A stretch of 21,692 bases of DNA from the NCBI GenBank assembly GCA_023375785.1, contig SZWC01001550.1, forward strand, positions 133,500-155,191. Reading direction: 5' to 3'. Positions 8,932 to 20,780 of the stretch are shown piece by piece (the stretch's first letter is position 1; each line of letters opens with the position of its first letter). The stretch comes from Penium margaritaceum. Lineage: Eukaryota; Streptophyta; Zygnematophyceae; Desmidiales; Peniaceae. Both the position numbers and the translations under genes were made by a program. Below the pieces are notes generated by a model. That model saw nothing but the letters and a program-made list of their open reading frames with translations, was not told where the DNA came from and did not search any database.

Positions 8932-9148
8932 TGGTGTTCATATGTCGTCCAAATGACATTATAAGGGTTCCTATGGGTAAAGGGCATAATATAAGGGGGT
9001 GTAAGATTATAGGGTAGTTTTCAAACGTATGAATGACAACAATTTCATTTTACTCATAAACATTTGACGCAGAGTACGTTCTGAATTCTGCAATTTTGAG
9101 CTTGAATAACCTCTCAACCATTGCTACGATTGACCAGCCGTAAGAAGG
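8932..9148. other. Non-satellite sequence upstream of the SINE, copy 3
   Basis: This is the counterpart of 513-729 and nearly identical to it. The TAG found in copy 1 reads TGG here, so the minus-strand frame that ends at TAA (followed by AATGAAAT) continues upstream into satellite without a stop. The stop codon context reads GAGTAA where copy 1 has GAATAA, so the AATAAA is lost in this copy. Confidence 0.6.
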
Positions 9149-9261
9149 AAAGTTGACAAGACACAGTGAAACTCTTTTTATGATATTCAATGACACAAGA
9201 ATATTTTGGTTGGTCATTGTGCATGGTAGCCATACCGTGCCACCACTTATCGAAGGTCTTT
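9149..9261. repeat. Rest of the interrupted monomer and partial X monomer
   Basis: Satellite resumes with AAAGTTGACAAGACACAG as after the other insertion copies, enters X and stops at CGAAGGTCTTT, where an N follows. Confidence 0.88.
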
Positions 9262-9262
9262 N
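9262..9262. other. Assembly gap (single N)
   Basis: The N joins the middle of X to the middle of D. About 600 bp (rest of X, B, C and the first part of D) should be present. Together with the gap at 8700 this accounts for the 799-bp shortfall of 8517-9525 against the 1808-bp unit. Confidence 0.85.
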
Positions 9263-9525
9263 CATTGTTTCCCCCCCTGACCAGTTGTATCTCATGTTTT
9301 GCGTTTTCAATGTTGACCACATGAAGTGAAATTCTTTCGTCATGGTCAGTGACACATGCATACTTTGGATGGTCACTGTGCATTGAAGCCACATTGTGTC
9401 ACTACATATTGAAGGTATTTGTACTTGCTAGTAGATAACTAGTATTCACAAACCATTACCTTCCACTCTGACCATTTGTGACTCGTGTTGTGAGTTGTCA
9501 AAGTTTACCACACTTTCTACATTAT
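9263..9525. repeat. Partial D and complete E monomers
   Basis: The second part of a D monomer (CATTGTTTCCCCCCCTGACC to CACATGAAGTGAAATTC) and a full E lead to the A at 9526. Confidence 0.88.
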
Positions 9526-10860
9526 TTGGTCATGGTCAGTGACATATGCCTACTTTGGTTGGTCATCGTGCATGGTCCCCACACCGTGCCACAACGTATT
9601 GAAGCCCCTTGTGCTTGCTATGTGTTACGTGGTGTTCCCAAACCATTGTTTCCCCCTCTGACCATTTGTGACTCGTATTATGACTTGTCAACGTGGACCA
9701 CACACAGCGGATTTCTTTGGTCAAAGGCAGTAAATATGCCTACTTTGGTCATTCCTTGTGCATAGTAGCCACACTGCGCTACTACTGACCGAATGTCATT
9801 GTACTTGGTAGTTGAGAACCAATATTCTCATAGCATTTTTTCCTCTCCTGACCGTTTGTGACTCTTGTTATGGTTGGTACACGTTGACCACCCATATTGA
9901 AATTCTCTGGTCATGATCAGTGACATATGCCTAGTTTGATTGTTTGGTGTACAAATTAGCCACACCGTGCCACTACGTGTTGAAGTTCTTTGTCCTGTCT
10001 AGCCAATACATAGGCTTCCCAATCCACTGTTTTCCCCTGTGACCATTTGTGACTCGTATTATGAGTTGTCAACGTGGACCACACACAGCGGATTTCTTTG
10101 GTCAAAGGCAGTAAATATGCCTCATTTGGTCGGTCATTGTGCATGGTAGCCACACCGCGGTACTATTGAGTGAAGGTCATTGTGCTTGGTAGTTGAGAAC
10201 CGATATTCTCATAGCATTGTTTCCTCTCCTGACCGTTTGTGACTCTTGTTATGGTTGGTCAACGTTGACCACCCATATTGAAATTTCGTGGTCATGATCA
10301 GTGATATATGCCTAGTTTGGTTGTTTGGTGTGCATTTTAGCCACACCGTGCCACTACGTATTGAAGTTCTTTTTGCTTCATATTCAATACATAGGCTTCC
10401 CAAACAATTGTCTCTCCCTGTGACCATTTGTGACTCATGTTATGAGTTGTCAATGTTGACCACACATAGTGGACAGATTCGGTCGTAGTCAATGACGTAT
10501 GTATCCTTTGGTTGGTCACTCTGCACACTAGCCATACCGTGCCACTGCTTGTTGAAGGTCTTTGTACTCCCTATTTGATAACTAGTGTTCCCAATCCATT
10601 GTTTTCCCCTCTGACCATTTTTGACTCGTGTTTTACGTTTTCAACGTTGACCACATGAAGTGAAATTCTTTCGTCATGTTCAGTGACACACGCATACTTT
10701 CGTTGGTCACTGTGCATTGAAGCCACGTTGTGCCATGACATATTGAAGGTATTTGTACTTGCTAGTAGATAACTAGTACTCGCAAACCATTATCTTCCAC
10801 CCTGACCATTTGTGACTCGTGTTCTGAGTTGTCAAAGTTTACCACACTTAGTGACATTAT
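9526..10860. repeat. Seven-monomer HOR with a C/D/A chimera, 1335 bp
   Basis: Starts: A2 9526, B 9717, chimera 9907, B 10098, C 10288, D 10479, E 10670. The third monomer (9907-10097) begins as the C/D hybrid of a 4-mer (GGCTTCCCAATCCACTG) but ends with the A2 signature (ATTATGAGTTGTCAACGTGG). The order is thus A-B-(C/D/A)-B-C-D-E, as expected from unequal crossover between a 4-mer and another unit at the shared GACCATTTGTGACTCGT core. The second B has a perfect palindrome at 10256-10271. Confidence 0.92.
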
Positions 10861-10976
10861 TTGGTCATGGTCAGTGACATATGCCTACTTTGGTTGGTCA
10901 TCGTGCATGGTCTCCACACCGTGCCACAACGTATTGAAGCCCCTTGTGCTTGCTATGTGATACTTGGTGTTCCCAA
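10861..10976. repeat. Partial A1 monomer before the 52-N gap
   Basis: The first 116 bp of an A1 monomer, ending TTGGTGTTCCCAA, where the gap begins. Confidence 0.9.
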
Positions 10977-11028
10977 NNNNNNNNNNNNNNNNNNNNNNNN
11001 NNNNNNNNNNNNNNNNNNNNNNNNNNNN
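10977..11028. other. Assembly gap (52 N)
   Basis: By register against 2321-3149 the true distance from the A monomer to the resuming insertion sequence is about 617 bp. The 52 N therefore under-represent it by ~565 bp, covering the rest of A, the interrupted monomer and the entire SINE. Confidence 0.85.
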
Positions 11029-11123
11029 TCATAAACATTTGACGCAGAGTACGTTCTGAATTCTGCAATTTTGAGCTTGAATAACCTCTCAACCATTGCT
11101 ACGATTGACCAGCCGTAAGAAGG
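11029..11123. other. Insertion copy 4, only its upstream end remains
   Basis: Ninety-five bases match the right-hand end of the other insertions (TCATAAACATTTGACGCAG to CCGTAAGAAGG) and are followed by the same satellite junction. The SINE portion lies in the gap. The minus-strand frame over this stretch is open, as in copy 3. Confidence 0.8.
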
Positions 11124-11900
11124 AAAGTTGACAAGACACAGTGAAACTCTTTTTATGATATTCAATGACACAATAATATTTTGGTTGGTCATTGTGCATG
11201 GTAGCCATACCGTGCCACCACTTATCGAAGGTCTTTCTACTTGCTCGTCGATACCAAGTATTCCCAAACCATTGTTTCCCCCTCTGACCATTTGTGACTC
11301 GTATTGTGAGTTGTCAACGTTGAGCACACACAGTGGATTTCTCTGGTCAAGGGCAGTACATATTCCTACTTTGGTCGGTCATTGTGCATGGTAAGCACAC
11401 CGTGCTACTACTGACTGAAGGTCATTGTACTTGGTAGTTGAGAACCGATGTTCTCATGGCATTGTTTCCTCTTCTTACCGTCTGTGACTCGTGTTATGGT
11501 CGGTCAGCGTTGACCACCCATATTGAAATTCTGTGATCATGATCAGTGACATATGCCAAGTTTGATTGTTTGGTGGGCATATTAGCCACACCGTGCCACT
11601 ACGTATTGAAGTTATTTGTCCTTTCTAGTCAATACATATGCTTCCGAAACCATTGTCTCTCCCTCTGACCATTTGGGACTGGCGTTATGAGTTGTCAATG
11701 TTGAACACACATAGTGGACTTATTCGGTCGTAGTCAGTGACGTATGCATCCTTTGGTTGGTCATTGTGCACGCTAGTCATACCGTGCCACTACTTGTTGA
11801 AGGTCTTTGTACTTCCTAGTTGATAACTAGTGTTCCCAGCCCATTGTTTTCCCCCCTGACTATTTGTGACTCGTATTATGCGTTTTCAACGTTGACCACA
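11124..11900. repeat. Satellite block X-B-C-D after insertion copy 4
   Basis: The rest of the interrupted monomer, then X, B, C and most of D. It shares private variants with 730-1563, such as CTTCTTACCGTCTGTGAC, GGTCGGTCAGCG, CTTCCGAAACC and CATTTGGGACTGGCG, marking a recent duplication. Confidence 0.9.
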
Positions 11901-11901
11901 N
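11901..11901. other. Assembly gap (single N)
   Basis: The N joins the end of D (TTGACCACA) to early E (TATGCATAC). About 35 bp is missing by monomer register. Confidence 0.85.
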
Positions 11902-12073
11902 TATGCATACTTTGGGTGGTCACTGTGCATTGAAGCCACATTGTGCCACTGCATATTGAAGGTATTTGTACTTGCTAGTAGATAACTAGTATTCACAAAC
12001 CATTACCTTCCACCCTGCCCAATTGTGACTCGTGTTGTGAGTTGTCAAAGTTTACCACACTTAGTGACATTAT
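11902..12073. repeat. E monomer, first bases lost in the gap
   Basis: An E monomer with the rare CACCCTGCCCAATTGTGAC variant, shared only with the E at 1371-1563. Confidence 0.9.
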
Positions 12074-12835
12074 TTGGTCATGGTCAGTGACATATGCATA
12101 CTTTTGGTTTGTCATCGTGCATGGTATCCACACCGTGCCACAATGTATTGAAGCCCCTTGTGCTTGCTATGTGATACGTGGTCTTCCCAAACCATTGTTT
12201 CCCCCTCTGACCCATGTGACTCGTATTATGAGTTGTCAACGTGGACCACAAACAACGGATTTCTTTGGTCAAAGGGAGTAAATATGCCTACTTTGGTCGG
12301 TCATTGTCCATGGTAGCCACACTGCGCTACTACTGACTGAAGGTCATTGTACTTGGTAGTTGAGAACCGATATTCTCATAGCATTGTTTCCTCTCCTGAC
12401 CGTTTGTGACTCGTGTTATGGTTGGTCAACGTTTACCACCCATATTGAAATTCTCTGGTCATGATCAGTGACATATGGCTACTTTGATTGTTTGGTGTGC
12501 ACATTAGCCACACCGTGCCACTACGTTTTGAAGTTCTCTGTCTTTTCTAGCCAATACATAGGCTTCCCAATCCATCGTTTTCCCTCTGACCATTTGTGAC
12601 TCGTGTTATGCGTTTTCAACCTTGACCACATGAAGTGAAATGTGTTCGTCATGGTTAATGACATATGCATACTTTGGTTGGTCACTGTGCATTGAAACCA
12701 CATTGTGCCACTACATATTGAAGGTATTTGTACTTGCTAGTAGATAACTAGTATTCACAAACCATTACCTTCCACCCTGACCATTTGTGACATGTGTTGT
12801 GAGTTGTCAAAGTTTACCACACTTAGTGACATTAC
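12074..12835. repeat. Four-monomer HOR (A2-B-C/D-E), 762 bp
   Basis: A2 has CGTGGACC and starts with CATATGCATACTTTTGG, shared with the unit at 1564. The C/D chimera spans 12455-12644, with the switch near GGCTTCCCAATCC. Confidence 0.94.
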
Positions 12836-13789
12836 TTGGTCATGGTAAGTGACATATGCCTAATTTGGTTGGTCATCGTGCATGGTCTCCACGCCGTGCC
12901 ACAACGTATTGAAGCACCTTGTGCTTGCTATGTGATACTTGGTGTTCCCAAACCATTGTTCCCCCCTCTGGCCATTTGTGACTCGTATTATGAGTTGTCA
13001 ACGGCGACCACACACAGCGGATTTCTTTGGTCAGAGGCAGTACATATGCCTACTTCGGTCGGTCATTGTGCATGGTAGCCACACCATGCTACTACTGACT
13101 GAAGGTCGTTGTACTTGGTAGTTGAGAACCGATATTCCCATAGCATTGATTCTTGTCCTGCCCGTTTGTGACTCGTGTTATGGTTGTTCAGCGTTGACCA
13201 CCCATATTGAGATTCTGTGGTCATGATCATTGACATATGCCTAGTTTGGTTGTTTGGTGTGCATATTAGCCACATTGTGCCACTGCGTATTGAAGTTCTT
13301 TGTCCTTTCTAGTCAATACATAGGCTTCCCAAACCATTTTTTCTCCCTGTGACCATTTGTCAATCGTGTTATGAGTTGTCAATGTTGACCACACATAGTG
13401 GACTTATTCGGTTGTAGTTAGTGACGTATGCATCCTTTGCTTGTTCACTGTGCACACCAGCCATAGTGTGCCACTACATGTTGAAGGTCTTTGTACTTCC
13501 TAGTTCATAACTAGTGTTTTCAACCCATTGTTTTCCCCCCTGACCATTTGTGACTCATGTTATGCGTTTTCAACGTTGACCACATGAAGTGAAATTCTTT
13601 CGTCATGGTTAGTGACATATGCATACTTTGGTTTGTCACTGTGCATTGAAGCCACATTGTGCCACTACATATTGAAGGTATTTGTACTTGCTAGTAGATA
13701 ACTAGTATTCAAAAGCCATTACCTTCCACCCTGACCATTTGTCACTCGTGTTGTGAGTTGTCAAAGTTTACCACACTTAGTGACATGAT
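12836..13789. repeat. Five-monomer HOR, 954 bp
   Basis: A complete A1-B-C-D-E unit. Its A has CAACGGCGACC where others have CAACGTTGACC. Confidence 0.94.
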
Positions 13790-14744
13790 TTGGTTATGGT
13801 CAGTGACATATGCCTACTTTTGGTTGGTCATCGTGCATGGTCTCCACACTGCGCCACAACGTATTGAAGCCCCTTGTGCTTGCTATGTGATACTTGGTGT
13901 TCCTAAACTATTGTTTCCCCCTCTGGCCATTTGTGACTCGTATTATGAGTTGTCAACGTTGACCACATACAACTGATTTCTTTGGTCAAAGGCAGTACAT
14001 ATGCCTACTTTGGTCGGTCATTGTACATGGTAGCCACACCGTGGTACTACTGAAGGAATGTCATTGTACTTGGTAGTTGAGAACCAATATTCCCATAGCA
14101 TTGTCTCTTGTCCTGGCCGTTTGTGACTCGTGTTATGGTTGGTCAACGTTGAACACCCATATTGAAGTTATGTGGCCATGATCAGTGACATATGCCTAGT
14201 TTGGTCGTTTGGTGTGCATATTGGCCACACCGTGCCACTACGTATTGAAGTTCTTTGTCCTTTCTAGTCAATACATAGGCTTCCCAAACCATTTTCTCTC
14301 CCTCAGACCATTTTTGACTCGTGTTATGAGTTGTTAATGTTGACCACACATAGTGGACTTATTCGGTCGTAGTCAGTGACGTATGCATCCTTTGGTTGGT
14401 CACTATGCACGCTAGCCATACCGTGCCACTTCTTGTTGAAGGTATTTGTACTTCCTAGTTGATAACTAGTGTTCCCAACCCATTGTTTTCTCCTTTGACC
14501 ATTTGTGACTCGTGTTATGCGTTTTCAACGTTGACCACATGAAGTGAAATTCTTTCGTCATGGGCAGTGACATATGCATACTTTGGGTGGTCACTGTGCA
14601 TTGAAGCCACATTGTGCCACTACATATTGAAGGTATTTGTACTTGCTAGTAGATAACTAGTATTCACAAACCATTACCTTCCACCGTGACCATTTGTGAC
14701 TCGTGTTGTGAGTTGTCAAAGTTTACCACACTTAGTGACATTAT
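13790..14744. repeat. Five-monomer HOR, 955 bp
   Basis: A complete unit. A begins TTGGTTATGG, and the B palindrome is broken to GGTCAACGTTGAACACC. Confidence 0.94.
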
Positions 14745-15696
14745 TTGGTCATGGTCAGTGACATATGCCTACTTTGGTTGGTCATTGTGCATGGTCTCCA
14801 CACCGTGCCACAACGTATTAAAGCCCATTGTGCTTGCTATGTGATACTTGGTGTTCCCAAACGATTGTTTCCCCCTCTGACCATTTGTGACTCGTATTAT
14901 GAGTTGTCAACGTTGACCACACACAGCGGATTTCTTTGGTCAAAGGCAGTACATATGCCTACTTTGGTCGGTCATTGTACATGGTAGCCACACCGTGCTA
15001 CTACTGAATGAAGGTCATTGTACTTGGTAGTTGAGAACCGATATTCCCATAGCATTGTTTCCTGCCTCGACCGTTTGTGACTCGTGTTATGGTTGGTCAA
15101 CGTTGACCACCCATATTGAAATAATGTTGTCATGATCAGTGACATATGCCTAGTTTGATTGTTTGGTGTGCATATTAGCCACACTGTGCCACTACATATT
15201 GAAGTTCTTTGTACTTTCTAGTCAATACATAGGCTTCCCAAAATGTTTTCTCTCCCTCTGACCATTTGTGACTCGTGTTAAAGTTGTCAATGTTGACCAC
15301 ACATAGTGGACTTAATTCGGTCGTAGGCAGTGACGTATGCATCCTTTGGTTGGTCACTGTGCATGTTAGCCATACCGTGCCACTGCTTGTTGAAGGTCTT
15401 TGTACTTCCTAATTGATAACTAGTGTTCCCAACCCATTGTTTTCCCCTCTGACCATTTGTGACTCGAGTTATCTGTTTTCAACGTTGACCACATGAAGTG
15501 AAATTCTTTCGTCATGGTCAGTGACATATGCATACTTTGCATGGTCCCTATGCATTGAATCCATTGTGCCACTAAATATTGAAGGTGTTTGTACTTGCTA
15601 GTAGATAACTAGTATTCACAAACCATTACCTTCCACCTTGACCAGTTGTGACTCGTGTTGTGAGTTGTCAAAGTTTACCACACTTAGTGACATTAT
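14745..15696. repeat. Five-monomer HOR, 952 bp
   Basis: A complete unit, the third consecutive 5-mer. The B palindrome is intact at 15094-15109. C is altered (CCCAAAATGTTTTCTC and GTGTTAAAGTTGTC). Confidence 0.94.
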
Positions 15697-16459
15697 TTGG
15701 TAATGGTCAGTGACATATGCCTACTTTGGTTGGTCATCGTGCATGGTCCCCACATCGTGCCACAACGTATTGAAGCCCCTTGTGCTTGCTATGTGACACG
15801 TGGTGTTCCCAAACCATTGTTTCCCCCTCTGACTATTTGTGACTCGTATTATGAGTTGTCAACATGGACCACACACAGAGGATTTCTTTGGTCAAAGGCA
15901 GTAAATATGCCTACTTTGGTCTGCCATTGTGCATGGTAGCCACACAGTGCTACTACTGACTGAAGGTCATTGTACTTGGTCGTTGAGAACTAATATTCCC
16001 ATAGCATTGTTTCCTCTCCTGACCGATTGTGACTCGTGTTATGGTTGGTCAACGTTGACCACCCATATTGAAATTCTCTGGACATGATCGATGACATATG
16101 GCGAGTTTGATTGTTTGGTGTGCATTTTAGCCACACCGTGCCACTACGTATAGGAGTTCTTTGTCCTTTCTCGCAAATACATAGGCTTCCCAATCCATTG
16201 TTTTCCCCTCTGACCATCTGTGACTCGTGTTATGCATTTTCAACGTTGACCACATGAAGTGAAGTTTGATCGTCATGGTTACTGACAAATGCATACTTTG
16301 GTTGGTCACTGTGCATTGAAGCCACATTGTGCTACTACATATCGAAGGTATTTGTACTTGCTAGTAGATAACTATAATTCACAAAGCATTACCTTCCACC
16401 CTAACCATTTGTGACTCGTGTTGTGAGTTGTCAAAGTTTACCACACTTAGTGACATTAC
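15697..16459. repeat. Four-monomer HOR (A2-B-C/D-E), 763 bp
   Basis: A2 signature (CACGTGGTGTTCCC, CAACATGGACC). B palindrome at 16046-16061, chimera at 16078-16268. It opens the strictly alternating 4/5 section that runs to the end of the window. Confidence 0.94.
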
Positions 16460-17412
16460 TTGGTCATGGTCATTGACATATGCCTACTTTGGTTGGTCAT
16501 CGTGCATGGTCTCTACACTGTGCCACAACGTATTGAAGCCCCTTGTGCTTGCTATGTGATAACTGGTGTTCCCTAACCATTGATTCCCCCTCTGACCATT
16601 TGTGACTCGTATTATGAGTTGTCAATGTTGACCACACACAGCGGATTTCTTTGGTCAAAGGCAGTACATATGCCTTTCTTGGTTGGTCATTGTGCATGGT
16701 AGCCACACCGTGCTACTACTGACTGAAGGTCGTTGTACTTCGAAGTTGAGAACCGATATTCCCATAGCATTGTTTTATGTCCTGACCGTTTGTGATTCGT
16801 GTTATGGTTGGTCAACGTTGACCACCCATATTGAAATTTTGTGGTCATGATCAGTGACATATGCCTAGTTTGGTTGTTTGGTTTGCATATTAGCCACACC
16901 ATGCCACTACGTATTGAAGTTCTTTGTCATTTATAGTCAATACATATGCTTCCCAAACCATTGTCTCTCCCTTTGACCATCTGTGACTCGTGTTATGAGT
17001 TGTAGACGTTGACCACACATAGTGGACTTATTCGGTCGTAGTCAGTGACGCATGCATCCTTTGGTTGTTCACTGTGCGCGCTAGCCATACCGTGCCACTG
17101 CTTGTTGAAGGTCTTTGTACTTCCTAGTTGATAAGTAGTGGTCCCAACCCATTGTTTTCCCCTCTGAGCATTTGTGACTCGTGTTATGCATTTTCACATT
17201 GACCACATGAAGTGAAATTCTTTCGTCATGGTCAGTGACATATGCATACTTTGGGTGGTCACTGTGCATTGAAGCCACATTGTGCCACTACATATTGAGG
17301 GTATTTGTACTTGCTAGTAGATAACTAGTATTCACAAACCATTGCCTTCCACCCTGACCATTTGTGACTCGTGTTGTGAGTTGTCAAAGTTTACCACACT
17401 TAGTGACATTAT
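16460..17412. repeat. Five-monomer HOR of the right-hand subfamily, 953 bp
   Basis: Complete A1-B-C-D-E. It shares variants with the units at 18111 and 19827: GATAACTGGTG or a close relative in A, GTTTGCATATTAGCC in C, GTTGTAG before the C palindrome site, and GATAAGTAGTG in D. B palindrome at 16809-16824. Confidence 0.94.
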
Positions 17413-18110
17413 TTGGTCATGGTCAGTGACATATGCCTACTTTGGTTGGTCATCGTGCATGNTGGTGTTCCCAAACCATTGTTTCCCCCTTTAACCATTT
17501 GTGACTCGTATTATGAGTTGTCAACGTGGACCACACACAGCGGATTTCTTTGGTCAAATGCAGTAAATATGCCTACCTTGGTCGGTCATTGTGCATGGTA
17601 GCCACACCGCGCTACTGCTGACTGAAAGTCATTGTACTTGGTAGTTGAGAGCCGATATTCTCATAGCATTGTTTCCTCTCCTGAACGTTTGTGACTGGTG
17701 TTATGGTTGGTCAACGTTGACCACCCATATTGAAATTCTCTGGTCATGATCAGTGACATATGCCTAGTTTGATTGTTTGGTGTGCACATTAGCCACACCG
17801 TGCCACTACGTATTAAAGTTCGTTGTCCTTTCTAGCCAATACATAGACTTGTTTTCCCCTCTGACCATTTGTGACTTGTGTTATGCGTTTTCAACGTTGA
17901 CCACATGAAGTGAAACTTGTTCATCATGGTTAGTGACATATGCATACTTTGGTTGGTCACTGTGCATTGAAGACACATTGTGCCACTATGTATTGAAGGA
18001 ATTTGTACTTGCTAGTAGATAACTAGTATTCACAAACCATTACCTTCCTCCCTGACCATATGTTACTCGTGTTGTGAGCTGTCAAAGTTTACCACACTTA
18101 GTGACATTAT
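17413..18110. repeat. Four-monomer HOR with a gap and an 11-bp deletion, 698 bp
   Basis: Identified as a 4-mer by A2 (CAACGTGGACC), B (palindrome 17708-17723), chimera (17740-17919) and E. The chimera lacks ~11 bp (CATAGACTTGTTTTCCCC against CATAGACTTTGCAATTC... at 19065). With the gap at 17462 this explains the 64-bp shortfall from 762. Confidence 0.9.
17462..17462. other. Assembly gap (single N)
   Basis: The N lies inside an A2 monomer between ATCGTGCATG and TGGTGTTCCC. About 53-55 bp of ordinary A sequence is missing. Confidence 0.88.
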
Positions 18111-19064
18111 TTGGTCATGGTCAGTGACATATGCCTACTTTGGTTGGTCATCGTGCATGGTCTCCACACTGTGCCACGACGTATTGAAGACCCTTGTGCT
18201 TGCTATGTGATAACTGGTGTTCCCAAACCATTGATTCCCCCTCTGACCATTTGTGACTCGTATTATGAGTTATCAACGTTGACCACACACAACGGATTTC
18301 TTTTGGTCAAAGGCAGTACATATGCCTTTTTTGGTCGGTCATTGTGCATGGTAGCCACACCGTGCTACTACTGACTGAAGGTCGTTGTACTTGGAAGTTG
18401 AGAACCGATATTCCCATAGCATTGTTTTATGTCCTGACCGTTTGTGACTTGTGTTATGGTTGGTCAACGTTGACCACCCATATTGAAATTCTGTGGTCAT
18501 GATCAGTGACATATGCCTAGTTTGGTTTTTTGGTTTGCATATTAGCCACACCATGCCACTACGTATTGAAGTTCTTTGTCCTTTCTAGTCAATACATATG
18601 CTTCCCAAACCATTGTCTCTCCCTTTGACCATCTGTGACTCGTGTTATGAGTTGTAGATGTTGACCACACATCGTGGACTTATTCGGTCGTAGTCAGTGA
18701 CGCATGCATCCTTTGGTTGGTCACTATGCAGGCTAGCCATACCGTGCCACTGCTTGTTGACGGTCTTTGTACTTCCTAGTTGATAAGTAGTGTTCCCAAC
18801 CCATTGTTTTCCCCTGTGACCATTTGTGACTCGTGTTATGCATTTTCATATTGATCACATGAAGTGAAATTCCTTCGTCATGGTCAGTGACATATGCATA
18901 CTTTGGTTGGTCCCTGTGCATTGAAGCCACATTGTGCCACTACATGTCGAAGGTATTTGTACTTGCTAGTAGATAACTAGTATTCACAAACCATTACCTT
19001 CCACCCTGACCATTTGTGACTCGTGTTGTGAGTTGTCAAAGTTTACCACACTTAGTGACATTAT
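18111..19064. repeat. Five-monomer half of 1716-bp super-repeat, copy 1
   Basis: A1-B-C-D-E of 954 bp, matched almost base for base by 19827-20780. Shared private variants include GGTTTTTTGGTTTGC in C and CATTTTCATATTGA in D. B palindrome at 18461-18476. Confidence 0.95.
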
Positions 19065-19826
19065 TTGGTCATGGTAAGTGACGTATGCCTACTTTGGTTG
19101 GTCATCGTGCATGGTCTTCACACCGTGCCACAACGTATTGAAGTCCCTTGTTCTTGCTATGTGATACGCAGTGTTTCCAACCCATTGTTTCCCCATCTCA
19201 CCAATTGTGACTCGTATTATGAGTTGTGAACGTGGACCACACACAACGGATTTCTTTGGTCAAAGGCGCTACAAATGCCTACTTTGGTCGGTCGTTGTAC
19301 TTGGTAGCCACACCGTGCTACTACTGAATGAATGTCATTGTACTTGGTAGTTGATAACTGATATTCCTATGGAATTGTTTCCTGTCCTGACCTTTTGTTA
19401 CTCATGTTATGGTTGGTCAAGGTTGACCACCCATATTGAAATTCTCTGGTCATGATCAGTGACATATGCCTATTTGGTGGTTTGGTGTGCATATTAGCCA
19501 CACCGTGCCACTACGTATTGAAGTTCTTTGTCCTTTCTAGCCAATACATAGACTTTGCAATTCATTGTTTTCCCCTCTGACCCTTTGTGACTCGTGTTAT
19601 GCGTTTTCAACGTTGACTACATGAAGTGAAAACTGTTCATCATGGTTAGTGACATATGCATACTTTGGTTGGTCACCGTGCATTGAAGACACATTGTGCC
19701 ACTACATATTGAAGGAATTTGTACTTGCTAGTAGATAACTAGTATTCACAAACCATTACCTTCCTCCCTGACCATTTGTTACTCGTGTTGTGAGTTGTCA
19801 AAGTTTACCACACTTAGTGACATTAT
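19065..19826. repeat. Four-monomer half of 1716-bp super-repeat, copy 1
   Basis: A2-B-C/D-E of 762 bp. A and B carry variants found again only at 20781: CTCACCAATTGTGACTCG, GAACGTGGACC and GGCGCTACAAATGCC. The chimera (19446-19635) switches early, in the CATAGACTTTGCAATTCATT region. Confidence 0.95.
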
Positions 19827-20780
19827 TTGGTCATGGTCAGTGACATATGCCTACTTTGGTTGGTCATCGTGCATGGTCTCCACACTGTGCCACGACGTAT
19901 TAAAGCCCCTTGTGCTTGCTATGTGATAAATGGTCTTCCTAAACCACTTATTCCCCCTCTGACCATTTGTGACTCGTATTATGAGTTGTCAACGTTGACC
20001 ACACACAGCGGATTTCTTTTGGTCAAAGGCAGTACATATGCCTTGTTTGGTCGGTCATTGTGCATGGTAGCCACACCGTGCTACTACTGACTGAAGGTCG
20101 TTGTACTTGGAAGTTGAGAACCGATATTCCCATAGCATTGTTTTATGTCCTGACCGTTTGTGACTCGTGTTATGGTTGGTCAACGTTGACCACCCATATT
20201 GAAATTCTGTGGTCATGATCAGTGACATATGCCTAGTTTGGTTTTTTGGTTTGCATATTAGCCACACCATGCCACTACGTATTTAAGTTCTTTGTCCTTT
20301 CTAGTCAATACATATGCTTCCCAAACCATTGTCTCTCCCTTTGACCATCTGTGACTCGTGTTATGAGGTGTAGATGTTGACCACACATAGTGGACTTATT
20401 CGGTCGTGGTCAGTGACGCATGCATCCTTTGGTTGGTCACTATGCACGCTAGCCATACCGTGCCACTGCTTGTTGACGGTCTTTGTTCTTCCTAGTTGAT
20501 AAGTAGTGTTCCCAACCCATTGTTTTCCCTTGTGACCATTTGTGACTCGTGTTATGCATTTTCATATTGACCACATGAAGTGAAATTCTTTCGTCATGGT
20601 CAGTGACATATGCATACTTTGGTTGGTCCCTGTGCATTGAAGCCACATTGTGCCACTACATGTCGAAGGTATTTGTACTTGCTAGTAGATAACTAGTATT
20701 CACAAACCATTACCTTCCACCCTAACCATTTTTGACTCGTGTTGTGAGTTGTCAAAGTTTACCACACTTAGTGACATTAT
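19827..20780. repeat. Five-monomer half of 1716-bp super-repeat, copy 2
   Basis: Offset by exactly 1716 bp from 18111-19064. The B palindrome lies at 20177-20192, again +1716. Confidence 0.95.

Noticed and set aside
4129..20090. Recurring ~80-codon plus-strand frames (TTG starts at 4129, 4893, 6609, 7563, 14745 and others) and ~70-codon minus-strand frames as genes
   Set aside because: They repeat with the satellite period, lie entirely in satellite monomers, lack upstream signals or recognisable domains, and are broken in many units by ordinary repeat variation.
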